DNA of 64,000 bases from Gordonia sputi NBRC 100414. Lineage in GTDB: Bacteria; Actinomycetota; Actinomycetes; Mycobacteriales; Mycobacteriaceae. The notes beneath the pieces are model-generated. The model did not search any database, was not told the origin of the DNA, and was given only the letters and a program-made list of their open reading frames with translations. This document shows, piece after piece, positions 46,724 through 55,251 of the stretch. The DNA is taken from contig NZ_BAFC01000007.1 of NCBI RefSeq assembly GCF_000248055.1, forward strand, positions 51,878 through 115,877, given 5' to 3'. Position 1 is the stretch's first letter. The number at the start of each line of letters is the position of its first letter. The translations under genes were made by a program, and so were the position numbers.

Positions 46724-48322
46724 GTGAGTCGCGATCCCGGACCCCACCGCACACACGTCGGACACTCGCACAGCCATTCGCTGTCGGAGATCCCGGCGGC
46801 CTTGTCTCCGTTCGCGAAACGATTCGTCGTCGTCACGCTGACGATCGCCGGTATCGCCGTCATCGTCGGCATGGTGCTGCTGTGGCCGTCCGGTGGGAGC
46901 CATCCGATTCCGCCGCAGTTCCGAGGCGCAGACGGCGGAGCGATCACGACGGTGTCGGGCAAAGTGGTCGGGCAATCGCGTGGTCCCTGCCTCAACCAGC
47001 TCGTCGGAACGGCGCAGGATTCGCCCGATTTCGGCACAACGCCGACGCCGAACGGCCCGTGCATCGAGAACACCGTCAAGCTCGAGTCGGGAAGCGCGTC
47101 AGGCAAATACACATTGCTCGAGATCCCGACGAATCGGGCGCAGGCCGGCAGCGGCCCGGACAGTGTCGCACCCGACCCGTCGACCCTCGACGAACCGCAG
47201 GCGGGCCAACCGTCACTCTCCCCCGGCGACGCCATCCGGCTGAGCACGGTACCGGGCCCCGACGGCGCGCCGCGCTACACGTTCTTCGACTTCGCGCGCG
47301 GGATACCGACACTGATCTGGGCGGTGCTGTTCGTCGGCGCGGTGGTCCTGGTTGCGGCCTGGCGTGGCTTGCGGTCGATCATCGGCCTCGTCTTCGCCTT
47401 CGCTGTCCTCGGCGTATTCACCTTGCCCGCGATTCTCGACGGTGAGTCGCCCGTCGCGGTGGCCGTGGTGTCCTCGGCTGCGATCCTGTTCGTCGTCTTG
47501 TATCTGGCGCACGGCATCAGCCTGCGGACGAGTTCGGCGCTCCTGGGCACGTTGAGCTCACTCGTGCTCGCGGGCGTGCTGAGTTGGCTGGCCATCAGGA
47601 CCATGCACCTCACCGGATTGTCGGGCGACCAGACCACCAATTTGCAGGTCTACCAGGGCAGCATCTCGATCAGCGGCCTGCTGCTCGCCGGATTCATCAT
47701 CGGCACCCTTGGCGTTCTCAACGACGTCACGATCACCCAGGCATCAGCGGCATTCGAACTCGCAGGCGCGGGAGAGCCGACGAGACTCGCGACCTTCCGG
47801 GCCGCGATGCGCGTCGGCCGAGACCACATAGCGAGCACCGTCTACACCCTCGTCTTCGCGTACGCGGGCAGCGCGCTACCGCTTCTCCTCCTGTTCTCCG
47901 TTGCGCGACAACCGTTCTCGTCGCTGCTGACCACCGACGCGGTCGCCGTCGAACTCGCCCGATCGTTCGTCGGCGGCATCGCCATCGCGCTGTCGGTGCC
48001 GCTGACCACAGCGATCGCCGCCGCCCTCACCCATCCGACGCCGCGCGCGGTGGAGCCCGCGCGCACACATTCCGGTGCGGCGAAGCCGGGGCGCCCGCAG
48101 TCCGGCGCAGTGGGACCGGGAACACGCACGACGTCCGGCGCGCCAGACGCCTCGGTGCGCGCAACCCGTCGCATCGACAACGGGCGGCCCGTCAACGACC
48201 ATCCCCCAACCGAGTCGGCGACCCGTGCCGCACCCCACGAGGCACATGAGCAACCGAGCCCCCACGACCGGGACGTCGACCCGTCACCTCCGCGCACCGG
48301 TCGCCACTCCATGCCAGACTGA
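46724..48322 (+). CDS. YibE/F-family membrane protein
   Basis: 532 residues from GTG 46724 (leaderless -10 TATTGT). A His-rich cytosolic start (HTHVGHSHSHS) precedes TM1 (RFVVVTLTIAGIAVIVGMVL), an extracytoplasmic domain to ~190 and then seven or eight TM helices. The YibE/F core is LGVLNDVTITQASAAFELA and RAAMRVGRDHIASTVYTLVF. Protein role unknown in the family; an export-linked function is often assumed. The last ~110 residues are a disordered Pro/Arg/Thr-rich tail. The intergenic space after it holds a degenerate repeat. Confidence 0.87.
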   Translation: MSRDPGPHRTHVGHSHSHSLSEIPAALSPFAKRFVVVTLTIAGIAVIVGMVLLWPSGGSHPIPPQFRGADGGAITTVSGKVVGQSRGPCLNQLVGTAQDSPDFGTTPTPNGPCIENTVKLESGSASGKYTLLEIPTNRAQAGSGPDSVAPDPSTLDEPQAGQPSLSPGDAIRLSTVPGPDGAPRYTFFDFARGIPTLIWAVLFVGAVVLVAAWRGLRSIIGLVFAFAVLGVFTLPAILDGESPVAVAVVSSAAILFVVLYLAHGISLRTSSALLGTLSSLVLAGVLSWLAIRTMHLTGLSGDQTTNLQVYQGSISISGLLLAGFIIGTLGVLNDVTITQASAAFELAGAGEPTRLATFRAAMRVGRDHIASTVYTLVFAYAGSALPLLLLFSVARQPFSSLLTTDAVAVELARSFVGGIAIALSVPLTTAIAAALTHPTPRAVEPARTHSGAAKPGRPQSGAVGPGTRTTSGAPDASVRATRRIDNGRPVNDHPPTESATRAAPHEAHEQPSPHDRDVDPSPPRTGRHSMPD

Positions 48323-48324
48323 CA

Positions 48325-48385
48325 CTGCCGACCGGCCGGCCCAGACTGCCGTGCGCCTCAGATTGCCGAGTGTGCGCCGTTCAGA
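48325..48385. repeat. Degenerate tandem repeat between convergent stop codons
   Basis: Three units beginning (C/T)TGCCG and ending CAGA at 48325-48345, 48346-48362 and 48363-48385 (21, 17 and 23 bp). The YibE/F stop (48320-48322) follows a CAGA just before unit 1; the minus-strand hydrolase stop (48381-48383) lies in unit 3. Confidence 0.6.
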
Positions 48386-49283
48386 GGGCGGGACACTTCC
48401 CCGCAGGAATCAATGTGAAGTTCCGGCCGAGCCAGTCGCCGACCTTGGTCAGCATCTTTGTGCCGTCCTCGAATGTTCCGCTCGTCGGACGAGCAGCCAT
48501 CGAGACCGCGACCTCCCCCTGATCGGTCGCGATGAGGCCGAGCTGGCGCACCAGGTAACCAGGTGCCGCATCGGTGGCAGGCCCCCAACCACCCTTCACC
48601 GCGGTGACCGCGTGCTGCTTGGGACCGAGATCAGCGATGCCCCACCGTTGATTCGGCGCCACCGAACCCATGTGGTCGAGGATGTTCTTGGTGTTCGGCA
48701 TGCATGGCAGGTGCGCCCCGAAACGCGCCTGATCAGCCAGCGCCCACTGCGTATAGCCCGGATACGAACGCGGAGTATCGATCTCCGAACTCACCCGAGT
48801 CGTCACATCATGGCCTTCGCGCAGCACCGCGGTCACCGCGTCGACCGATGCCCTGCCGCCGCCGAGCGATCCCCAGAGGTCGCCTGCGGCGTCGTTGTCG
48901 GAAAAGGTGATCGCCTTGTCCTCCTTGGCGAGGATCGATGCACCGTTCTTGCGCTCGGCCGCCAGCGCGACGGGAACCTTGAAGGTCGACCACGCCCGCC
49001 CCGTCTTGAGCGACCCGAACGACTGTGCGGCGTCGGACCCGACGGGTACCAACGACACTCCGATTTGGCCGGGAATCGACTTACGAATCGACTTCTGCGC
49101 AACCGCCCAGCTGTCTGCGAGCCTCTTCGCCGGAGGTACCGGCGGACGCAGCCACGTCGCAATCGGCTCGGGTAGTGGCGGCGGTCGAAACCGGGCCGGG
49201 GCCGCATGCGCGCTCCCTGCACCGAGGACGATCGTCGTCACCGCGACGGCGATCAGCACGCAGAGTCGTTTCGAAATAGTCAC
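48381..49283 (-). CDS. Exported serine hydrolase of the penicillin-recognising (beta-lactamase) fold, copy 1
   Basis: 300 residues from GTG 49283, with AGGGAC 6 nt upstream. A Sec signal (SKRLCVLIAVAVTTIVLGA, cleaved after AHA) is followed by a Pro-rich linker. Motifs of the class A beta-lactamase/PBP fold are in order: S-x-x-K at Ser99-Lys102 (WSTFKVP), SDN at 128-130 (FSDNDAAG) and KGG at 230-232 (AVKGGWGP). The PCMPNT cysteine and a C-terminal Cys (AGKCPAL) may form a disulfide. It is either a D,D-peptidase-like wall enzyme or a beta-lactamase relative; no Glu166 loop can be assigned. Shares plan with the gene at 53463. Confidence 0.85.
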   Translation of the reverse strand: MTISKRLCVLIAVAVTTIVLGAGSAHAAPARFRPPPLPEPIATWLRPPVPPAKRLADSWAVAQKSIRKSIPGQIGVSLVPVGSDAAQSFGSLKTGRAWSTFKVPVALAAERKNGASILAKEDKAITFSDNDAAGDLWGSLGGGRASVDAVTAVLREGHDVTTRVSSEIDTPRSYPGYTQWALADQARFGAHLPCMPNTKNILDHMGSVAPNQRWGIADLGPKQHAVTAVKGGWGPATDAAPGYLVRQLGLIATDQGEVAVSMAARPTSGTFEDGTKMLTKVGDWLGRNFTLIPAGKCPAL

Positions 49284-49305
49284 ATCTGTCCCTCTAGTCA
49301 CTTGA

Positions 49306-49368
49306 GTAACAGACGTTACGGCCCGGTCGCGCCCCAAGCGACCCCGAGGGCGTCACAACTCGGTCACA
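49306..49368 (-). promoter_or_regulatory. Promoter region of hydrolase copy 1, with GTAAC palindrome and GTCACA direct repeat
   Basis: GTAAC-AGAC-GTTAC (49306-49319) overlaps a possible -10 (TAACGT on the minus strand). Further upstream GTCACA occurs twice, 11 bp apart (49352-49357, 49363-49368), which resembles MtrA-type direct-repeat sites of mycobacteria. Weak but suggestive. Confidence 0.3.
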
Positions 49369-49416
49369 CCCGGCCTGCACTGAGGAACACCACCGTGCAC
49401 GGGCGTGGCGTGGCTG

Positions 49417-51267
49417 TCAGGAGGGCTGCCCGACGCCCCTGCCCGACGCGACCGCGAGCCGCACCAGTTCGGCACCGGCAACAGCCCTCTCGAGTTCTTT
49501 CGCTCGCGCCACGTCGTCGGCGGCCGAGGACGTCTGCCACACAGCGACCGGAGACAGAGAATCGTCGAGGAACAACTCGCGACACCGCCCACGTTGGATC
49601 TTGCCGCTCGATGTCGTCGGAATCGACTGCGGCTCGACGAGAAACACCGAATGAGGATCGACGCCGTATCGATCGGCAACCACAACACGCACGCTCTCGC
49701 TGATCTCGGCGAGGGCGTCCGCATCGAGTGAGCCCACACCACCGTGGTCGACGTCCACCTCCTGGACGATGACAAGTCGTTCGACCGCGCGCAATCCCGG
49801 CGTGAACGCGAACGCCGCGCCACGACCGGATGTCAGGGATGCGTGGCAACCTTGCACGGTGAATTCGATGTCGTTGGGATAGTGATTGCCACCGCGGATG
49901 ACGACGAGGTCTTTGCACCGACCGGTGACGAACAACTCGCCGTCACGCAGAAATCCGAGATCGCCGGTGCGTAGGAACGGCCCTGCCCCGGTGTCGGCAA
50001 TCGACGCGCCGAAAGTGTGCTCCGTCTCCTCGGGCCTGCGCCAATATCCCGCCCCGACACTCGTACCCGCACACCAGATCTCGCCGACCTTTCCCTCTCC
50101 GCACTGCACGTGCATCACCGGGTCGACGATCACCACCTCGCCTGCGCGTGGCTCGCCACACCCGACAACAGTCATCGCACCCGCCGGGTCGTCGCGCTCG
50201 ACGACTCTGTCTTCGGCGAGCACCTCACGATCGAGATGCATCGCGCGAGGCTGCGCCGAACCGGGCCGACCGGAAACGAGAAGCGTCGCTTCAGCCAAAC
50301 CGTAGACCGCAGAAAATGCCTCGCGCGCGAATCCCGCGGGCGCGAAGGCTTCGGCGAACCGCCGCAGGGTTGCCTCCTGCACGGGTTCAGCGCCATTCAT
50401 CGCGGTGTGCAGCCTCGAAAGGTCAAGTGCTGCACGTTCTTCGGAGGTGCTGTGTTCGACGCACAACTCGTAGGCGAAATTGGGCGCAACGGTGTAGGTC
50501 GCGGCACACGAGGAGAGTAGTTCCATCCATGCCATCGGCCGTTTGATGAACGCCGTCGGCGACATGAAATGTGCTGTGCAACCGAGATAGATCATCGACA
50601 GCACCCCGCCGATCAACCCCATGTCGTGATGAGACGGAAGCCAAAAGGCGCCGACGTCGGAGTCTGTGCCCTCCCACGACGATCGGATCGCCTCCATGTT
50701 CCGCATCAGGTTGTCATGTTTGAGGACAACGCCTTTCGGCGTCGTGGTCGATCCGGACGTGTACTGAATCATCGCGACCGTAGTCGCGTCGATGTTCGGC
50801 GCGACCCAGTCGTCGGCATCCGCCGAGACCACGTCCATCAGACCCCAGGTCAGGTCGCCGCCCTCGCCGAGCGTGTCGAGCATCGTCTTGATGGCCGGCT
50901 GCGTCTCCGACACTCCCAGCGCGAAACGTGCGCGCGCATCCGGCACGACCGAAGACAGTCGCGGAGCCAATCGCTCGTGCACCGGAACCGCGACCGCGCC
51001 GGCATAGACACATCCGAAAAAGCCTGCGATATGGTCTAATCCGGGTCGACAGAGCACCAGTACGCGCTCGCCTGCCGCACCCTTACTCTGCAACTCGGCA
51101 GCGATCGCGCGCGCCCTGTAATCCAGATCACGGTAGGTCAGCACACTCGCTTTCTCGCCGTCGCCGTTGTACGAGAAGTCGAATGCCACCTTGTCGGCGT
51201 ACCGATCCGCCCGCTGCCGAAGCAGTTCGAGCAGAGTGTCTTCGGTGAGTTTTGCGTGCTTGGACAT
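49417..51267 (-). CDS. Fatty-acyl-AMP ligase (FAAL, FadD32-like)
   Basis: 616 residues. ANL-superfamily core: IQYTSGSTTTPKGVVL (P-loop), FWLPSHHDMGLIGGVL, the FAAL-typical loop, AMNGAEPVQ and LRTGDLGFLRDGELFVTGR with the hinge and KDLVVIRGGNHYPNDIE. FAALs activate fatty acids to acyl-AMP and hand them to a polyketide synthase or ACP rather than CoA. No PKS or ACP gene is next to it, unlike FadD32, which sits with pks13 and accD4. Downstream on the same strand (133 nt) is the wall hydrolase. Lipid for envelope assembly is a reasonable inference. Confidence 0.9.
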   Translation of the reverse strand: MSKHAKLTEDTLLELLRQRADRYADKVAFDFSYNGDGEKASVLTYRDLDYRARAIAAELQSKGAAGERVLVLCRPGLDHIAGFFGCVYAGAVAVPVHERLAPRLSSVVPDARARFALGVSETQPAIKTMLDTLGEGGDLTWGLMDVVSADADDWVAPNIDATTVAMIQYTSGSTTTPKGVVLKHDNLMRNMEAIRSSWEGTDSDVGAFWLPSHHDMGLIGGVLSMIYLGCTAHFMSPTAFIKRPMAWMELLSSCAATYTVAPNFAYELCVEHSTSEERAALDLSRLHTAMNGAEPVQEATLRRFAEAFAPAGFAREAFSAVYGLAEATLLVSGRPGSAQPRAMHLDREVLAEDRVVERDDPAGAMTVVGCGEPRAGEVVIVDPVMHVQCGEGKVGEIWCAGTSVGAGYWRRPEETEHTFGASIADTGAGPFLRTGDLGFLRDGELFVTGRCKDLVVIRGGNHYPNDIEFTVQGCHASLTSGRGAAFAFTPGLRAVERLVIVQEVDVDHGGVGSLDADALAEISESVRVVVADRYGVDPHSVFLVEPQSIPTTSSGKIQRGRCRELFLDDSLSPVAVWQTSSAADDVARAKELERAVAGAELVRLAVASGRGVGQPS

Positions 51268-51655
51268 CGGCCACCTTCGTCGATCGTGATCTCGGCGCCG
51301 CGTCGAGTCCGCGGCCCCGTAAGACGACGACCCATCGTTCGCATTCCGTCCGGGCCGCCGGGCGCGAGGGACATTACCCGAGCATCGGTTGCAGGATGCC
51401 GTTTTTCTCAGGTTCTACGCCCACTACGACACCGAAACCTACTCTTCAGTACCACGCTATCGCGAATCTTTGACTAACTATCGCAAGCGATTACAGCGCG
51501 CTGAGCTGGTTCTTTAATGATCTAACGACACCAGACGAGTCCAGTTAATGGTTCGTGTACAAAAGCAAATTTACCGAAACGGCCCTCTCTCAGCTTGCTC
51601 TGGCTCTACGTTCAGACTGCACTCAAGTTCTTGCACATGTCCCCGAGGAGAGTCC
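51268..51655. promoter_or_regulatory. Intergenic region, FAAL / Ser-rich exported protein
   Basis: 388 nt without a gene; the middle is clearly AT-richer than the flanks, as in promoter regions. A usable pair is TTGACT (51470-51475) and TACAGC (51492-51497, 16-bp spacer), with the palindrome ATCGC-AA-GCGAT (51480-51491) in the spacer. The leader then would be ~150 nt. No RNA structure was recognised. Confidence 0.45.
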
Positions 51656-53347
51656 GTGCAGCGTTCCGCTCCCATCGCCCTGCAAGGCGATATCGAAGTT
51701 CCGAAAAAAGCCCCCCGCGCGTGGGTTGCCGCTGGTGTCGCCATCGCAGGCGCGAGCGTCATGGCCGTTGCGCCCGGCGTCCATTCCGAGGTGCCCACCG
51801 CGTACAAGGCCACCACCGAAGCGACCGTGCGTCTCGCCGCCGACTGGAAGCCACTCGAGCCGTATATCGACGCCTTCAATGAGGCATCGAAAAACGCTGC
51901 GACTCTTGCCCATAATTATTTCCTGGCTCCCGGGCTGCCACTGCAACAGATCATCGCCAACCAGTCGAAGTACCTCAACGACGTTCTGAACGATCCGTCA
52001 CAGGCCGACGACGTCCTCAAGAAGATGCGCGCCAACCTCGAAGCCGTGATCAGCGGCGTCACCGGGATCGGCGTGGCTGGTAGTGCGCTCGACACGATGA
52101 AGAACCACAGTGTCGACAGCCTGCACGGTCTCGTCCTCGGGCTGCTTCCGTCGCTTCTACCCGCGGGTGGATCGATCGATCCAGAAGTAATCACCGCAGT
52201 CATGAACGTGCTGGCGTCACCGATGAGTGGCGTGCTCATGGGCCTCGTCGGTCCAGTGATCAGCCCGGCCGTCGCAGTCCTGAACAGCGGCATCGCCATC
52301 GCCGCCGCGATCCAAGCGGGCAATCCCGATGCTGTCTTCTCCGACGTGTTCTCGGCTCCTGCCAACGTCGTCGGAGCGGTATTCAACGGTGCCACACTCG
52401 ATCTCACAGCCCTCACTCCTCTCATCAACGACAGCGGCCTCTTGGGAACCACCAAGCTCAACTCCCTCGACATCGCGTTCGGAGGACTGTTCACTCCCGG
52501 TACGGTGGGACGAGGCTCCTACGATGGCCCCGTCGACCCCGACAACCCCGACAACAAGATCCCCGCACCGGGCGGGTCGATCTTCAACAGCATCGGTCTG
52601 GGGGTCGATCTCAATGGGATCGAAATTGGCATTCCCGGGCAGGCCATCGGTCCGATCGGCGCGTTGGAAGGCGTTTCCCAAACCGTCGGCGCCCTTCTCG
52701 GTGATGGCTGGGATGGCAAGAGCGGCAAGCCCGTCCCGCCGCTAGCCGGTGTGGAGTTCCCGACCATCTCCGACGATGCCGCCGACAATTGGGCTGCGGC
52801 CATTCAGAAGCTCGCCGACACACTGCTGGGCAAGAAGGATTCCGAGACAACAACCCCCTCGCCGGATCCCGCCAAGACCGCAGCCGCCGTCGCGGTGACA
52901 AGCGTCGCGCCGAACTCTGTCGATTCGGCGAAGGTCGATGCAGAGAAGGTCGATGCTGAGAAGGCCCAGTCCGAGAAGACTGCGCCGGTAACGACCGAGT
53001 CGGCGCAGGCCGAAGTCGTAGAGACACAATCGAGTTCGGCGCCGACGGGCTCGTCCAGCGAAGTCCAGAACTCCTCCGAGGCAAAGGAATCCACCTCGTC
53101 GAGTTCGTCGACCGCCCCGGCCTCGTCATCGACCGGTAGTTCTTCTGACTCGACTCAGAGCTCCACGTCCAGCGGATCGTCGACGTCGAACTCCGGCACC
53201 GACGCTCACACCACCAGCTCTGTGAACGCCACGGGCTCTGCGGACGCCGAAAGCAGTTCATCCTCGGACACGTCGAGCACCTCCGGCGACTCGAGCGGCG
53301 CGTCGTCGACCTCGGGCAACTCTACGTCGTCTGCCAGTACCGACTGA
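51656..53347 (+). CDS. Exported Ser-rich surface protein, possibly porin-like (GjpA-like)
   Basis: 563 residues from GTG 51656, fixed by GAGGAG 5 nt upstream. An N-terminal signal (RAWVAAGVAIAGASVMAVAP) is followed by a ~380-residue globular part: ATVRLAADWKPLEPYIDAFN, NYFLAPGLPLQQIIANQSKY and hydrophobic Gly/Ala/Leu runs, ending near VEFPTISDDAADNWAAAIQK. The last ~150 residues are almost pure Ser/Thr/Gly/Asp. I think it resembles the outer-membrane porin GjpA of Gordonia, but cannot confirm. Next to wall hydrolases and a lipid-activating enzyme, it is part of an envelope block. C-terminal tail resembles that of the mycolyltransferase. Confidence 0.7.
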   Translation: MQRSAPIALQGDIEVPKKAPRAWVAAGVAIAGASVMAVAPGVHSEVPTAYKATTEATVRLAADWKPLEPYIDAFNEASKNAATLAHNYFLAPGLPLQQIIANQSKYLNDVLNDPSQADDVLKKMRANLEAVISGVTGIGVAGSALDTMKNHSVDSLHGLVLGLLPSLLPAGGSIDPEVITAVMNVLASPMSGVLMGLVGPVISPAVAVLNSGIAIAAAIQAGNPDAVFSDVFSAPANVVGAVFNGATLDLTALTPLINDSGLLGTTKLNSLDIAFGGLFTPGTVGRGSYDGPVDPDNPDNKIPAPGGSIFNSIGLGVDLNGIEIGIPGQAIGPIGALEGVSQTVGALLGDGWDGKSGKPVPPLAGVEFPTISDDAADNWAAAIQKLADTLLGKKDSETTTPSPDPAKTAAAVAVTSVAPNSVDSAKVDAEKVDAEKAQSEKTAPVTTESAQAEVVETQSSSAPTGSSSEVQNSSEAKESTSSSSSTAPASSSTGSSSDSTQSSTSSGSSTSNSGTDAHTTSSVNATGSADAESSSSSDTSSTSGDSSGASSTSGNSTSSASTD

Positions 53348-53379
53348 GGTCGCCACCGCACCGCCATCGTCAACGGCAG

Positions 53380-53409
53380 AGCGCCGGATCCGCCACCGGG
53401 TCCGGCGCT
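53380..53409. terminator. Bidirectional terminator hairpin
   Basis: AGCGCCGGATCC pairs with GGGTCCGGCGCT (one T-G), 6-nt loop, between the convergent Ser-rich protein and lipoprotein hydrolase genes. Confidence 0.75.
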
Positions 53410-53462
53410 CCGCTCGTTGCCTTACCGCCGAGGGATGGATGCGAAAGGCCCGCACTACACCT

Positions 53463-54359
53463 TCAGCAGGTACCGCGGGGAAGCCGAGCGACGTTGCGGT
53501 TGAGCCAATTACCGATCGTGTTGAGCGCGGCGATGCCTCCCGACATCGAGCCACCTGCGGCACTCATGGCGACGGCGGTCTGACGTCCGTCGGAGGACGT
53601 GATGAGTCCGATCTGCCTGACCAGGTAGGAGCCATCGACACCCGGACCCCAACCGCCCTTCACGGCAGTCGATTTCGGCGTCGACATCACCTCGATGCCC
53701 CACTGCTGGTTGCCTGCGACCTGTCCCATCAGCGACACGACGTGCGATGTTCCCGGCATGCATGGCAGATGGGCGGTGAACGTGGCGGCGGCAGGCAACG
53801 TCCACACGGTCTGCCCGAAGACCGTGAATCCGGCGCGCAGCCTCTGTGCGGGCACGGTCGACTGAGTGTCGCCGCCCTCACGCAGGACCGCGGTGACCTT
53901 ACGAGCGGCGACGGCATCGCTCCCCAGCGACGACCACAGCGACTCGGCAGAAGCGTTGTCGGAGTTGATGATCGCGTTCGATTCGGCGGCCGACGGACCG
54001 TTCTCGCGTTCGGCAGCGACAGCAAGCGGAACCTTGATCGTCGACCATGCCACCTGAGGTGTGTTGTCGCCCAACACAATCGGATCACTGCCGCCTCGGC
54101 CAACGGGGGCCAGTGCAACTCCGACGGGTACTCCGACCTGCGCGGCGACCGCTGCGAACCCGCGTGCCAGCGGGTTCGCGACAGGAGCACTCGACGGCAC
54201 CGACGCAGACGCCTGCGACGTCGTCGAACCGGTCACCGTCACCGTGACCGGCGTGATCTGGTTGTCACCGCGATCCGTCGTCGAACAGCTCGAAACGCCA
54301 AGAGCGCACACGGTGACTAGTCCGACAACACCGACCAGACCGCGCAGGTCAGTAGACAT
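53463..54359 (-). CDS. Lipoprotein serine hydrolase of the penicillin-recognising fold, copy 2
   Basis: 298 residues from ATG 54359. Lipobox VSSC with Cys25 after LVGVVGLVTVCALGVS, then a Thr/Ser-rich linker. Motifs: S-x-x-K at Ser106-Lys109 (WSTIKVP), SDN at 133-135 (INSDNASAES) and KGG at 234-236 (AVKGGWGP). AHLPCMPG and the C-terminal RGTC are shared with copy 1, as is the overall order, so the two are paralogues, one secreted and one lipid-anchored. Overlaps the stop of the Pro-rich membrane protein gene by 11 nt, so these are translated together. Wall remodelling or beta-lactam hydrolysis. Confidence 0.85.
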   Translation of the reverse strand: MSTDLRGLVGVVGLVTVCALGVSSCSTTDRGDNQITPVTVTVTGSTTSQASASVPSSAPVANPLARGFAAVAAQVGVPVGVALAPVGRGGSDPIVLGDNTPQVAWSTIKVPLAVAAERENGPSAAESNAIINSDNASAESLWSSLGSDAVAARKVTAVLREGGDTQSTVPAQRLRAGFTVFGQTVWTLPAAATFTAHLPCMPGTSHVVSLMGQVAGNQQWGIEVMSTPKSTAVKGGWGPGVDGSYLVRQIGLITSSDGRQTAVAMSAAGGSMSGGIAALNTIGNWLNRNVARLPRGTC

Positions 54360-55143
54360 AGACCACCGCGTTGTTGCCGCCGCGACAGGCGACCACACCA
54401 CCTTCTGGACCGCAGGACATAACGTAGCTCATTCCCGTGACCGGGCTGTAGGCGCTGATCACCCGCGACTGTCCCTGCACCCCGGTGCGCAGATACTCGT
54501 CGCGGACGGCCTGCGCGAACGAGCAACTCGTCACCGACGTACCCGCCGACACTCCGGCGCCGCAACTGACCGCTCCCGGCGGCGGGGTCGCAGGCGGCGC
54601 GACCGTCACAGTGGAGGTCGGCGCCGGATTGACCGTCTGCGTGACAGTTGGCGTCGACTGCGTGTCGGTCGACGAATCCGAGCTTCGATTGAGCAGGAAG
54701 TACGCACCGGCGATGAGCAGACCGATGATCACCAGAGCGGCAACGCAGATCAGCACGATCAGCAACGACTTGTCCCGACCCTGCGGACGGCGAGGCGGCG
54801 GATACTGCTGCGGATATGCGGACTGGGGATAAGCGGGCGGGGGGTACGACATCGATGCCGGGGCCGATGGATACGCGGGACCAGGCTGGGCCGGTTCGGA
54901 CCGGGGCGGCTCAGGATAGGAGTAGTCGGCGTACATCGGCGGCTGGTAGGCGCTCGGGTCGGCATCCTGTGACGTCCCCGGGTAGAACGACGGATCCGTA
55001 TACGCATTCGTGGAGTTGCGGTGGTCGGCGGAGTCGTAAGCGGTGGAGTCGTGGCCGGTGGGGTCGTAGCGTGAGTCACCGCCCCCGGGATACTCACCCC
55101 CGGGACCTGACTGATCGTGCGGTGTCGGAGTCACACTGGCCAC
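54349..55143 (-). CDS. Proline-rich membrane protein with C-terminal extracytoplasmic domain
   Basis: 264 residues: a ~125-residue disordered Pro/Tyr/Ser-rich N-terminal part (PPPAYPQSAYPQQYPPPRRP), one TM (SLLIVLICVAALVIIGLLI) and an outside domain with a Thr/Pro linker (TQTVNPAPTSTVTVAPPA) and four cysteines (VSCGAG, TSCSFAQ, MSCGPEG, ACRGGN). The cytosolic tail and single TM resemble kinase-substrate membrane proteins of mycobacteria; no family name. Coupled to the lipoprotein hydrolase. GTG 55143 and a GTG three codons later are both possible. Confidence 0.8.
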   Translation of the reverse strand: MASVTPTPHDQSGPGGEYPGGGDSRYDPTGHDSTAYDSADHRNSTNAYTDPSFYPGTSQDADPSAYQPPMYADYSYPEPPRSEPAQPGPAYPSAPASMSYPPPAYPQSAYPQQYPPPRRPQGRDKSLLIVLICVAALVIIGLLIAGAYFLLNRSSDSSTDTQSTPTVTQTVNPAPTSTVTVAPPATPPPGAVSCGAGVSAGTSVTSCSFAQAVRDEYLRTGVQGQSRVISAYSPVTGMSYVMSCGPEGGVVACRGGNNAVVYVY

Positions 55144-55251
55144 GTCCCATTCGTGAACATAGAGAAGAGAATATCCGGGATAGCAGATGATGCACGCCGG
55201 ATTAGCGTAGCTACACCCTCATTCAGATGACGTGGCCCCAGATATCGACAC

